Source: Calliopum simillimum (Eukaryota; Arthropoda; Insecta; Diptera; Lauxaniidae). From it: a DNA stretch of 64,000 nucleotides. The notes beneath the pieces were generated by a model. It made no database searches. It saw nothing but the letters and a program-made list of their open reading frames with translations, and was not told the origin of the DNA. Location of the stretch: NCBI GenBank assembly GCA_951812925.1, contig OX638369.1, positions 27,888,392 to 27,952,391 of the forward strand, written 5' to 3'. The translations under genes were made by a program, and so were the position numbers. Positions 1 through 11,302 of the stretch are shown here, one piece after another. Position 1 is the stretch's first letter. Each line of letters starts with the position of its first letter.

Positions 1-101
1 CTCATAACTTCATAACCGTAATACATAACACAATTTTGAGGGCTGAAAATAATTGTAATAAAATTTACTTTTAAATAAAAATATTTTAAAAAACTTTTCG
101 T

Positions 102-200
102 CATAAATTTGCAAAGATCGATTAACATATAAATCTATCAATGCATTTTCTAACACATAATTATGACAAAGTAACACACTTAAAAATTCTTAAAAATATT
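102..200 (-). repeat. Dispersed MITE-like repeat, copy 1
   Basis: Positions 102-150 match the reverse complement of 7617-7665 with only a few differences (shared core GCAAAGATCGAT). Positions 152-193 match 7692-7733 in direct orientation (shared core AAGTAACACAC). The arrangement suggests an element with inverted ends, of which this copy keeps one end and runs towards or past the window edge. It carries no coding capacity. Superfamily unknown. Confidence 0.6.
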
Positions 201-599
201 TTAAAAAAATAAAAGGAGTGCTTCAAGCCCCAATATGACTTTGCAAAAGGAAAATGGTTTGTTCCGACCAAAAATAATTTTTTTTTTCAGTGTAATTATT
301 TCTTTTTAAAAAGTTCATATTTTTCATCAGAAACTCTGAAAATTTTGTTAAAATCGGTTGAAAAGTCGATGTGGTAAAAATTTTCAAATATGAGAGTATC
401 CAAAGGTTGGATCGAACTTCCTATGGCTGCCATCTTGAAAATTTTCGGAATTTCGGAAAATCATTTTACCACAGGAAAATGTGTGTCAAATACTAACTTT
501 TCACTAATTTTCAAAGAAATCGGAAATGCCATGTCGAATCTTGGTCGATATCGCAAAGAAAGACTCAATTGCTGTTCCGGTAAAATCGCTAATAGTTTT

Positions 600-637
600 T
601 TAACCCTTATTCGGCTGACTAGTCACCCGGGTGACTA
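600..637 (+). repeat. Left end of piggyBac-like element
   Basis: TTAA at 600-603 is followed by a 15-bp terminal repeat and a 19-bp internal repeat. The internal repeat contains the perfect 16-bp palindrome AGTCACCCGGGTGACT (621-636), a likely transposase-binding site by analogy with the family. Confidence 0.8.
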
Positions 638-2005
638 TATAAGAGTGTATGATGCACTTATGAAGGCAAAGATTTTTATATTGTAGGTTTGTTGTTATTT
701 TGTAATATAATGATTGGAAGTCTTACATGGAACCAGTTTCGTAGTTAGGAGGACAGCGAAGAGGGCAATCGTCCCGCTTGGCACAATCTAGAGAGCGGCA
801 AAATGGACTTTTTAGAGGTTGAAAAAATCAGTTCTTGAAATCGAAATTTTTTTTTTTTTTGGTAATCAATCCGATCGTATGCCTTTTTTATATGAACACT
901 ATGAGAAATTTGGCATATAACTTTGATTGGCGTTTGGCCAATTCAATCGCGGTGCTCGATTTGGCACTCAGGATCAATGGTTGTACTTAAAAGAACATTC
1001 AAGAATGCCTCAATGACAAAGCGGCCAAAAAATACTTTAGAACACCTGTTTATCTATTCGGCGTTTGGCAGTGCTCAAAGTCAAATCTCCTGAAAGACTG
1101 TTGAGGCAGCTTATATTGGCTGGGATCTATATGCTGATTTCTCGGACTATAATGTGGAAAGTCTAGGCCATTAAGTTTAATCACTAAATTTGTAAGGTTT
1201 GAAGCCAATCCTGCGTCCTTCTGTATAAAGTATATGTTAGTTGTGATACATCGTGTCTAAACCGGTTATAGTGAATAATTATTTCAGGCATGTTTTTAGA
1301 AGGATAAATTTCTGCATACGATGCATCATAGTGTATGTTGGCATTAGCCTTGTAACTCAAAAATAAACTGTCATGATGGAACACAAACTTGCTTTCACAG
1401 CTTCTTTGGTATAAAACGAATATTTGTTAGCACCGTGCTGACTTAGCTGAGGTTCTTTCTATAAGCTTATCACCCAATTGGAAAATCGTCCATAGTGAGG
1501 TTGCGTCCACTATTTTTCCATGACTCCATGTATTCCAAAAAAAAAACATTTTCTCCCCAATTTGAACCTCTTTCCTAGGCGGGCTTGTCAACCGAAATAT
1601 ATGTTATATTATCATGTAGTGAAAAGCATCACCGAGCAAAAAAATTTTCATATCGTTCTTTCACGGCATAGATGTGTTAAATTGGCGCAAAAATAGTTGG
1701 TAACGAAATGGAAAGAATCAATATTATCGATAATAGTCTAGATAATCTATTGACATTCATCACTACGTAAAATGGGCCCACGAAATATGTGTATTTCTAT
1801 GACGTCAGTTTTTTCCACAAACTCGTGCGGTCGATTCTGGATGCTCATTATCTAATTACCAATTTTATCCAATTTTACTTAATATCAAAAATTTTTTAAT
1901 TCTATCCAAAAAACTAGTTTTGAATTTTTTAATTTTTTATTATTTAGTCACCCGGGTGACTAGTCAGCCGAAATATGTTTAAAAAAATCTTCAGTCGAAT
2001 GAGGG
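604..2005 (-). mobile_element. piggyBac-like DNA transposon, decayed
   Basis: A 1.4-kb element flanked by TTAA at 600-603 and TTAC (one change from TTAA) at 2006-2009, the expected piggyBac target site. Each end has a terminal repeat starting CCCT (604-618 and the complement of 1991-2005, 13/15 matches). Each end also has a perfect 19-bp internal repeat, CTAGTCACCCGGGTGACTA, at 619-637 and inverted at 1945-1963. The spacer between terminal and internal repeat is 0 bp on the left and 27 bp on the right. Canonical piggyBac is likewise asymmetric, with a short and a long spacer. The body encodes transposase fragments on the minus strand. The element is dead: the frame is broken and the body is too short for a full transposase. 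Confidence 0.85.
1020..1690 (-). pseudogene. piggyBac-like transposase remnant
   Basis: Minus-strand fragments in shifting frames match the DDE transposase of piggyBac elements. Around 1530-1480 the frame reads NSGRNLTMDDF, the segment that carries a catalytic aspartate in this family (usual form NSGRN-T-DNFFTS). About 1430-1395 gives TNIRFIPKKL, matching the following strand. At 1290-1200 KNMPEIIIHYN followed by RRTQDWL matches the conserved PEII-YN...RRT-RW block. Several in-frame stops and frameshifts are present, and only about a third of the usual roughly 600 residues is recognisable. The order of motifs agrees with minus-strand transcription. It cannot make a working enzyme. Confidence 0.8.
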
Positions 2006-2009
2006 TTAC
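1945..2009 (-). repeat. Right end of piggyBac-like element
   Basis: The same 19-bp palindromic internal repeat lies at 1945-1963, then a 27-bp spacer, the 15-bp terminal repeat at 1991-2005 and TTAC at 2006-2009. The final base differs from the TTAA expected of this superfamily. Confidence 0.78.
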
Positions 2010-5000
2010 AGTTCTTACACCATTTAAAAGTTAAATTGCAAAATCCATTTGTGTTTGTTTTATTTCATTTTAATTTATTCATATATATTTCAATTCATTG
2101 CCCAATTTTACTATGCAAAGTTTAAAGATTAACACAAAATCTAATTTTTCATCAATTGACCTACTTTTTTTTATTATTTATACAACAAACTCAATGAATC
2201 AACCAAAGAGCCAAAATTCTCCCGACATGTTGACAAATTGATTGGAACAACACCTGTGAATATAAACATTGCTCGCAAGCTGTCAAACTTAAGCCAAATT
2301 AAATAAAAAACAATAAAAATCAGAGAAGATTCAGCAACAGAAATACAGAAAAATAAAACTAAAACAAAACAAAATATTTCGAAAACTCAAATCTCAAATA
2401 CAGCAAACAAATATGACCCATTTTAGTTCAAAAAACAAAAAACTTCAATAAATTATCGGATATCCAAATGTGGGCTAAGAAAATAATTGAAAAATCAAAA
2501 AATGCTTGACATTTCTCGCATAGATTACATAGAAACTGTCAAATTATTGCTGTAAGAAGTGTCAAATTCAACAAGCAAGTCATTAGTGTTAATGGCATAG
2601 AAAAAGTTGTGAAAAAATTTAAAAACAATAAAAGTGTTAATAAATTAAACGAGCAGTTTAAAAAAACATAAAAAAAATGTCATAAAATTTCCAAAACATT
2701 GACAAAATCGAAAATAAAAACATTTCAAAAACTCAGAAAGCATTTCATTAGTTTTCATAATAAGTAACCCCAGCGTGTGGTTAAGAGATTTTCCGCCATC
2801 AGCTCAACAGCAACAATGACGATGCTTTGACCAGCAATAAAATTATAGCATTTTGTGCTGACTTGCTTAAGATTTTTATTGGTAGATGATTTTTTTTTCT
2901 GCTGCTTTTCATTGCTGATTTAAATGTGTCCCCAGAGCAACACTAAATTGATTGCACTTCAGCAATGTTACCCCCTATCCCACCATACCATGCGACAACT
3001 CACATGTTTCAAATATCTCTCGTCTAATAGTACACACTGACTGTCTATTTGTCTATTTTTGTTAGGGTCCATCACACAATTAACCCTTGACGAACGCACA
3101 CGCTGCTGCTGCTTCACTACACAATGTTGCCAATGATGATGCCTCCTGCTCCATCCTCCACAATGAGCGCTATTAACGAGCAATGAGTATTGATTTCAAC
3201 AATTGATACTTTTGCTTTCTTTTATTGTTGTTGTTGTTGCTATTATTATTATTATTGTTGTAGTTGTTCTGTGTCTGTGCAAAGTGTGCAACATGTGTTC
3301 CTGCCTGAGTAAAACATTTAAAATAATTGTTTTGTGCCATTTAACTGGCATAAATACTCCCTGACACTGTGGGGTTAAATCTATTTATTTGGAGTTTGGC
3401 GAATTGGGGGATCTTTAATTGTTTGGGTTGTGAAAAGTTAAATTTTTTTTTTGCTGTTGTAGGCATTAATTTAAATGCCTCTTTATTAGACAATTGTTTG
3501 GTTTGGTTACACATTTGTTTCATTTGCTTGTTGTTTTGGTTTTACGACCAGACAGCATGGTGACATTTTGTCATTTTGAGTGAATTTTTTCTTATCTGTT
3601 TAATGAATTGATTTTATAGTGTATGTGCTATTTAGATAAAGTCACGTGTAATGTCTTCTTGGGGAAAGTTTGCAAGCAGAAAAAATATTTTTCAGAGACC
3701 ATCAACTGTCAAACTCTATCTTTAAAAATTTGGCATAAATCGTCTTTCGTGAATCGTGATTTTCGAATTTTCCTGGAACTCAAAAATATGCCATTGACTC
3801 TTTTTTCTCGTGAAAGTTGCAACTTGGCTTGAAAATGCTTCTTTGACTTATTTCAAGGTCTCGTCATATTTCGTTACATGCTTAGTTCTGTGTGCATGCG
3901 AGAGCGGGATGCAACGATACGCAAACCAGCAACCATAAATTTTTATTAATTCCTTTTTTTTTTTTTTTTGATTTCATGTTTCTTTTTCTCAGGAGCTTTT
4001 CTTGATCAGAATTTTTTCTGAACTCCGATTATAAAAGATTTTTACTATTAAGTTTCTTATGAAGAAAATTAGATTGGTAATTACCTTGGGCTGAATTTGC
4101 TTTTTACAGACATTTTATAAAAGGCATCCACAACCGGGAAAGAGGATAGTGAGCCGCAAAATTGTTCAAAAGTGGGTAAGAAAGAGCCAAAGTCTTTTTG
4201 GAAGTCCATGTTTCATAGATTTTTAAAAATTTAATGGACTGTGTGTGAAATTTTGAAAATCACAAATATTTCCGATCTTTGCGCCATTTTTTTGCGAGTC
4301 ATGAAGAGTATTGATATGATTCTAGATTCTAGAAATATTTTCATAAGTTATTTAGCTTACAAAATAACCATTATAGCAATATCAATGTTTAAAGCTTTCT
4401 AGTTTGATCTCTAGGACTTGGCACCCCGTTTGGCATTGTGGTTTGTTAAACTATTTTCAGACTGTTTTGTCAATATTTTTCGTTTTGCGACCACAGTGTT
4501 GTGGTCTATCAGACTATTTTGAAACTTTTTTATTTCATAGTTTTTTTTTTCTGTTATGTTTTGCCCCATATCGGTGCCACGACTTTTTCAAACTTGCTTA
4601 ACCAAGTCGACTGCGATATTTTCTAAGCGCTGAAAACTATAAAAGCACTTAAATAGAAATAGAAATGCCGTCTTCCAGACCATAAATTGTGATCTACCGC
4701 CTTTTGGGTAAGCGCTAAACGGAGGGTTAAAGTAGTTTATACGGGCATATCCGAAAATAATGTTTCTTATTTGACCCAGGTTTTTAGAAAATTTTTTTTT
4801 GCATATTCTGTAACCAAATGAAGTGGAATATATTTCCAGATGTGTAAAATGCAATTCCCAATAAGTGAGCAAGAAAATTTCGACATGAGGGACTGTGAAG
4901 AGGTCGTTTTACCGGTAAATTTTGTGTTTTTCGTTTTTAACTCGGCATCTTTGGGGCTTAAATTAAGAAACATTTATTTATGATTTATTTTTCATCAAGG

Positions 5001-7394
5001 AATTCGCTTGAATTTTTTCCGAATTTTAGGATCTGTTGTGTGGTCGTATTAAGCGCTTTAGACTTTTAACACTTTCCCTCACCGTGTGCCACATACGATT
5101 TTCTGAATTCTACTTGAAAATATCGGGAAGGGTTCTCCATAACATATCTACTACTTCTGAAATATGTGCTCTCTCGTATATTATTGGAAATCTTGATTTT
5201 CCAGAAATTTCAGTCCTCCTAACAGCCCTTATGTTGAAATTTTCTTGTTCACATATTGGAAATTACAATTTACTTGTCTAGGAATATACGTACAAAGCCC
5301 TGTCGGAAGTTTAATTTAGAAAAAAATTTAAGGCTATATAAGAATGAGAAATTTTAAACTGTAATATCCAACGAAGAAATAGATATTCGCTTAAAATATA
5401 TGAAACAATTTAGAATAGAATGTTCCATATGTGCTTCACCAACATTCATATGAAAACCTGCTTAAAAAATCATAAATCTTAAGCATTTTAATCCACAACA
5501 ACTGAGTGCTGCTAAGCTGCTGTCAAAGCAGATTTTATCAAAAATTCTATTATTGAATTATTACTATGAAAATTGCTTGCAATGTTAAGAAACCCCTTCT
5601 AAGTAGCAATACCGCATATATTTTAAAACTTTTTTCAATCTATACATTCAAGGCTAACACGAAATTCGAAAATGTTCAAATGTTCGGCGCTAAATATAGC
5701 GACGCGCACTTCAAATGTGCTGCTGTGATGGAAAAAGTCGACTGTCATAAAGTTGATGTTGGATACGGTTTTCTTCTCAGTCATTTTGGAAAATTTATTT
5801 ATCTCTTAATGCTTTTGTGTTTGTTGAACAGGCTACTTAAGAGTATTTCACTTTTAAAATAAAAATATAAAACAGAAAAGACACCTCACATGTCAACTTT
5901 CTGGCACTACAATTTGCGTTGCATTTGTTGTAAAATACTTTTGAATGCTACATCAACTGAATTTATGACTGTGGCAGATGTTTAACATCATAATTATTAA
6001 TAATGTTATTTTGGTATTTTTTCTTATGAAATCTGGCTCAATGCTGTATATGACAATTTGTTGAAATTGTCAAGTTTAGGGATTTTCTTAAACATTTGTT
6101 GAATATTTCAACAAAATGTTGGTGATATTTCAAAAAATTTGTTAAGGATTAATGACGAGAACAAAAAATAGATAACAACTCTTTAAGTAGTAATAGTTAT
6201 TTTAGATGATTCTCATAAAATTTGAGCCTAAAAATAGGCAATACAAAAAAACAAAAAATAAGACCACGACTGTTTTCCGTTATTCTCACAATATGTTATA
6301 TTTTCGTGCATTCTTTTAGGATGCTTCGTTTAAATATTTCTCAAAACTTAATAAATCATGCTAAAGTATTTTTTATCAATCTGCAAAATTTCCTTGAAAC
6401 AGCTTTTGATTAAGTGGCGCTTTGGTGAATACCTAACTTAGTAATGAATTTTTCTTAGTTTCCCTCGTCTACTACATAACTTAATGTACAAAATCACTTT
6501 TAAATACTCTTAGTATTTCCACTATTTAATTTAGACTTCCTCTCCCTCTACATTTAAAACAAGCGCACACATAATGAAAACTATCAATTCCCATTTGTAT
6601 GTAACATTGCGCCGGAACATCCATAAAACCAACACAGCCTTCAAGAGTAGGGTAATTTTAGTGTTTGCCATCTTAATGAAAGTCACAACGTAGAGTACTC
6701 CTCCATACGATACGATAAGTTACGATACGTGAAACATAACGAAACGAGACGAGTTAAGGATAACATAATGAAAAACAGGCCGCCGGTGGTATTGGTGCTA
6801 TTTTAAGTGTCAATTTGTTAATGGCTTGCATGATGCATCAATCACTTGAAACAAGGGAGTGTTTTACTGTATTTCTCTTGTCTTTTTCCAAAGAAAAGCA
6901 ATAAATTTGGGGTTACTTAAAATGAATGAATGAAGTTGTTGTTTTCGAAGCGCATGAACGTAATTGAACTCTTGTCAGTACTTAACGAGCACGAGTACAT
7001 TGAACTAAAGTTTTTGGCAATTAGAAATATGATTTTTTCTGTTGAAAAATTGCTTTTATGGCAGTGTTGCATAATGAGGGTACAAAAAGTCACTCATAAA
7101 AAATTTATAAAATACCAAAATGTAACATTACGTTGAGTACCTTACCTACTCAATTAAGTGTATTAAAATTCCCTTAGGGATTTAACCTAATGAACCTATT
7201 TTTTCATTGGCTCATACTGACTCAGTGAATGAATCAAAAAAAAAAAAGCAAAAAAACAACAAATTACCTTTGCAAGGTTGCCAAAAAATTCGAAACACGA
7301 TTTGAAGAAATTAAATGATTTGTTGTCAATGCTGTCAAGATACCAAAAAATAAAACTGAAAAAGTGCTGCGTCAGCAAATACACTGAAAAAGAT
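2006..7394. other. Gene-free A+T-rich interval
   Basis: I see no supported gene. Open frames here are under 100 codons, with no recognisable domains and no start context. The stretch holds a TTG run (3224-3239) next to a TAT run (3240-3256), a poly-T tract near 3954-3969, and a small perfect hairpin at 4489-4506 (GACCACA/TGTGGTC). Otherwise it is unique-looking intronic or intergenic sequence. Confidence 0.6.
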
Positions 7395-8370
7395 TTTGTG
7401 GTAATGAAATTTATAAATTGAAAAATTAGTAAAATGTTGATAAAGTCAAAAATTTTGATAAAATCAAAACATTTTGGTCAAATCGAAAAAGGTTGAAAAA
7501 TTATTAAAATGTTGATAGAGTCAGAAAATGTTGATGAAATCGAAAATTTTGATCAAGTCGATAGAGGTGAAAAAATTAGTGAAATATTGATAAAGTCAAA
7601 AAATCTTTATGCTAGAAAATGCATTGTTAGATTTATATGTAAATCGATCTTTGCAAATATATGACTAAAAGTTCAATTAAAAATTAATTTTCAATACATA
7701 AATGTCATTAAGTAACACACATAAAAATTCTTAAATCTTTATGATATCGAAAAATTTTGATCAAGCCGAAAAAGGTTGAAAAATACGTGAAATGTTGATA
7801 GAGTCAGAAAATGTTGATGAAATCGAAAAATTCTGATCAAGTCGAAAGAAGTGAAAAAATTAGTAAAATGTTGATAAAGTCAAAAAATCTTTATGATTTC
7901 GAAAAATTTTGATCAAGTCGAGAATGGTTGAAAAATTCGGAAAATGTTGATAAAAATCAGAAAATGTTGATGAAGTCGAAAAATTTTGATCAAGTCGAAG
8001 AAGGTTGAAAAATTTGTAAAATGTTGATAAGAGTAGGAAAATGTTGATGAAACCAAAAATTTTTATCCAGTCAAAATAGGTTGAAAATTCGAAAAATCGA
8101 AAATTTTGATTAAGTCGAAAGAGGTTGAAAAATTCGGAAAATGTTGATAAGAGTCAGAAAAAGTTGACGAAATCGAAAAATTTTGAACAAGTCGAAGAAA
8201 GTTGAAAAATTCGTAAAATGTTGGTAAGAGTCAGAAAATGTTGATGAAATCGAAAAATTTTAATCAAGACGAAAGAGGTTGAAAATTCGAAAAATCGAAA
8301 ATTTTGATTAAGTCGAAAAACGTTGAAAAATTCAGAAAATATTGACAGAGTCGGAAAATTTTGATGGATG
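7395..8370 (+). repeat. Diverged 76-bp tandem array (A-tract rich)
   Basis: About a dozen diverged units of roughly 76 bp, each built from phrases such as GAAAATGTTGATGAAATCG, AAAAATTTTGATCAAGTCG and AAAAAGGTTGAAAAATTCG. Successive unit starts (GTTGATAGAGTC or GTTGATAAAGTC) occur near 7437, 7514, 7794 and 7871, so the period is about 76-77 bp. Within a unit the A-tracts start about 10 bp apart. A 121-bp insertion splits the array at 7612. The array has no coding capacity on the plus strand. Confidence 0.85.
7612..7732 (+). mobile_element. Small MITE-like insertion inside the 76-bp array
   Basis: This 121-bp segment interrupts the array and is bracketed by the direct repeat AAATCTTTATG at 7601-7611 and 7733-7743. 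The intact array unit at about 7880-7905 has that phrase once, followed by array sequence. It is therefore an insertion with a target-site duplication of about 8-11 bp. The insert is the second copy of the repeat at 102-200, with its left half inverted relative to that copy. Confidence 0.75.
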
Positions 8371-10133
8371 GCTTAACAGCGGTTGAAAGTCAGAATAAGA
8401 GTTTAGTACACATAAATTTGATAACTACATATGAAAATTCCAAGTTAAATTTTTTCACGTGTAACATCAAAAACATACGAATCTGCCAGTAATAGAGAAA
8501 TGTTGTAAAAACGAAAAACAGCAACAGCAAAAATCAAACAAAATCCACAGCATCATTCATCATTTGATTAAAAAATAAAAAATGAAACAACGCCAACAGA
8601 AAAAGGACGAAAACAAAACAAATCAAATATCATTCACTAAAGGACACAACGAATTGGACATTTGAAGGATGAGTATTAAATTGAGAGATTTTCATTTGCT
8701 GTAACAGAGAGTAACGTGAACGATTTTTCAATTTTCATCAAAAGAAGGAAAATGAGAAAAAAAAAACCCACCAAAATATGTACAAAAAACATAAATAAAA
8801 ACATGAAAAAGTAACAAAATTGAAAACAGCAACAATAAAAAAAAGTTTCAAGTCATTTACAGGACACACAGTGAAAAACACACCCTGGACAGTGGAGGAG
8901 CAGTGACAGTGGAAGGACATGCCAAAGTACACGGAAACGGAAATGCGAAATGAATATAGAAATCAACAAAATCGAATAATAAAAAATAAAATCCATCAAA
9001 ATTTAACACAGGTACAAAACAAGATAAATTGAATAACAGTGAAAATGCTTAACACTTAGAAGGCGGAGAGTATAATAGTGAGACGAGTATATAGAATAGA
9101 AGAGCAAGTTATAAAATTAGATTTTAATTATATCTCAAAGAGTTTGCTCGGCAGTCCTTCTTATATTCATGTTTTTGAATGAGAATGGAAGCCTATCTGA
9201 AAGACTAGAAAAAAAAACCTTATATAGTTCGAGCCAAATATTTTCTTAGGCTGGAAAAGGTATGTAGATGATCTACGAACAGAGTCTACTGGCTTCTGAA
9301 GCGGTCCGCTGTCCAATATTCTTTCTCAAAATGAACAGTTTATTTTGCAGCCGCTGTAGAGCCACTCACAAATAAATGTCACTTTAAGGTTAAACATAAT
9401 ATGACCACCCCTCCAACTACGTCAAAGAATTTGAACAATTGAAATCAATATCAGTTAGTTTCAGTGAATTTGAATGTTGCTGACTGTTGTGCCAAATTGT
9501 ATTGGTTGAACTGTTGAAGACAAAATTGTGATTTTTTTCTTTTTTGCATTTCTATTTTCCTCTTGTCTGTCCAAAGAGTATTGGCCTGGACTGACGACTG
9601 TAATTTAATGGAAGTTATGTGGTGGTATGAATGAATTCGCTGTTGTATTACATCATCACAATGCAATAAAGAAAAAACTTGGCACGCGTTCTTGATGATT
9701 TTCCACTTTTTCTTTGACTCCTCAATTTGTTGGCTGTTTGGTGCTTCCATCATCCTTTTGGTTGAATAATAAACCAAGTTTTTGCTGCTGGATATATTTT
9801 TTCTTTTTTTTTATCTCGCTTTTTAAGGACTTTTGAGTTGAAGTTTTTAATGCTGCTTTGTTACCAAATTGATTTTGGTGCAATAAACCAAATGAATTCA
9901 ATTTGTTTACCCTCGTTGTTGTTTTTGTAGCCGAATGACAAAAGCTAATGATGCTGCAGTTTGAGTGTAAAGTTAAGTATTGCATGGATAGCACTTAATA
10001 GAGTTGATAAATTTATTTAAAAGTTACTTACAAGGATAATAGTTTCGTATTTATTTACTAAAATGTGCTTTTTATAAGAATTTACTTTGGGAAAAATGGA
10101 GTGCGAAAATTGTTCGCCATTCAAAATATGTTT
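8371..10133. other. Gene-free interval
   Basis: Unique-looking A-rich sequence (8400-9030) and mixed sequence (9030-10133). I see no supported exon, RNA gene or repeat array. The minus-strand open frames at 9451-9994 (about 90-108 codons) have no recognisable domain and are of a length expected by chance here. Confidence 0.5.
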
Positions 10134-10399
10134 CTTGGTATACTGTTAGACCTTTCACAAGATATTTTAGATGTAAAGAAAACTTTATGTGGGGTAAAAA
10201 AACAATTTTTGTGTGGCAAAATTTTTTGTTTGGCTTCATAAACCAGAAAAAATTGTTCACAAAAATAGCATAATTTCCCGGGTGTTATTTCACTGAAAAG
10301 CACTCTTAAGATATATTAAAATACAATCTTAGTACTACGGGTCACAAATGTGTTAAGTATGGATGATGAGGATATCTGTAAGTCATGAATAACAACCGA

Positions 10400-10830
10400 T
10401 CCAGGAGTCGTGCCACCACTGCCTACTTGTAGATCTGTCGCGTCGCTGGTCTGTGTTTCCGTTCAGACGTCAGAATTGAGAGTCGCGCCTTCCCGTTGTC
10501 CCCTACTAACCTGTCCTTGTCTGTCATGTTTGTTCACGAGAGCCCGTGCCACCGCTACACCCTCGGGTCAGGTCAGAAAATTCTCCAGAAAACAAAGTCA
10601 CTGTCTACTGATACGTATGTACAGGGTTTTGCTTGAAAGTTTTGGTTGAAATATTTGAAGATCACGTCTTACCTCGTTGTCGGTTGTGTTACTAGAGAAC
10701 GATACCATCACCGGAACTTACATTCCACCATTCCGTTTTCATTCACGATCAGCTGTTTCCTTTTGTTGATAAGATTTCACAGTTGGCACTCACTGTTTCG
10801 GGACCAGGGTTGCTGCTGCACGCGATAATC
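10400..10830. other. GC-rich island, possible captured exon or gene fragment
   Basis: This stretch has much more G+C and CpG than anything nearby. The plus strand is open at 10410-10649 (79 codons) and 10646-10828 (60 codons). One minus-strand frame also runs about 55 codons with a single stop. I recognise no protein family in either strand. Composition unlike the neighbours and its position inside a TIR pair suggest imported sequence, but function is unknown. Confidence 0.4.
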
Positions 10831-10986
10831 ATGCAATTTTCGTCTAACTGTTTATCAAGCGATTGTCCTAAAACTATGTACTTACTAAAAAATCCTTACT
10901 TTTAAATTAATTCAGGTTTTATTTCTTAAATAGTGGGTTATTTTAATAATATTAATATTTAATTAAATACTGGAAACACAGGATGT

Positions 10987-11016
10987 GGACGCAAATGAGG
11001 GGTCCGATTTGCGTCC
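10987..11016. repeat. Perfect hairpin
   Basis: GGACGCAAAT at 10987-10996 is exactly complementary to ATTTGCGTCC at 11007-11016, with a 10-base loop. It lies just beyond the GC-rich island inside the TIR element. Confidence 0.85.
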
Positions 11017-11302
11017 TGACAATTTTACTTCAAATTTTAAGAATAAAGTGCATACCTTCATGGTATACGATAAAAGGGTGAAGTGTTTGAAATCAATATC
11101 AAAAATCTGCGAGTACCATTCTGACATTCAAATCATTTAAAGTACAACTTTTACATTTTTGATATACTATTTTCATAAATTTTTTTTGCCAATTAATGTT
11201 TCATACTAAAAAGTTTTCCATACATGTGTAAAAAAGTTCTAGTCCACGTTAAATTTACATCAGAGTTAAATTGTTTTGTGAAAGGTCTAACAATATACCC
11301 AG

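Larger units (their letters stand above)
10134..11302. mobile_element. TIR element enclosing a GC-rich island
   Basis: Positions 10134-10160 and the complement of 11276-11302 match at 25 of 27 positions (core GTTAGACCTTTCACAA). Similarity appears to continue inwards for another 20-30 bp with gaps. A TA dinucleotide lies at each end of the core, which would suit a Tc1/mariner-type target site, but the exact boundary is uncertain. The interior shows no transposase motif. It instead holds the GC-rich stretch annotated separately and a perfect hairpin. A non-autonomous element that picked up foreign sequence is one reading; chance inverted similarity is the alternative. Confidence 0.55.

Noticed and set aside
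390..686. 98-codon plus-strand open frame near the left edge
   Set aside because: It runs across the TTAA and left end of the piggyBac-like element and has no recognisable motif.
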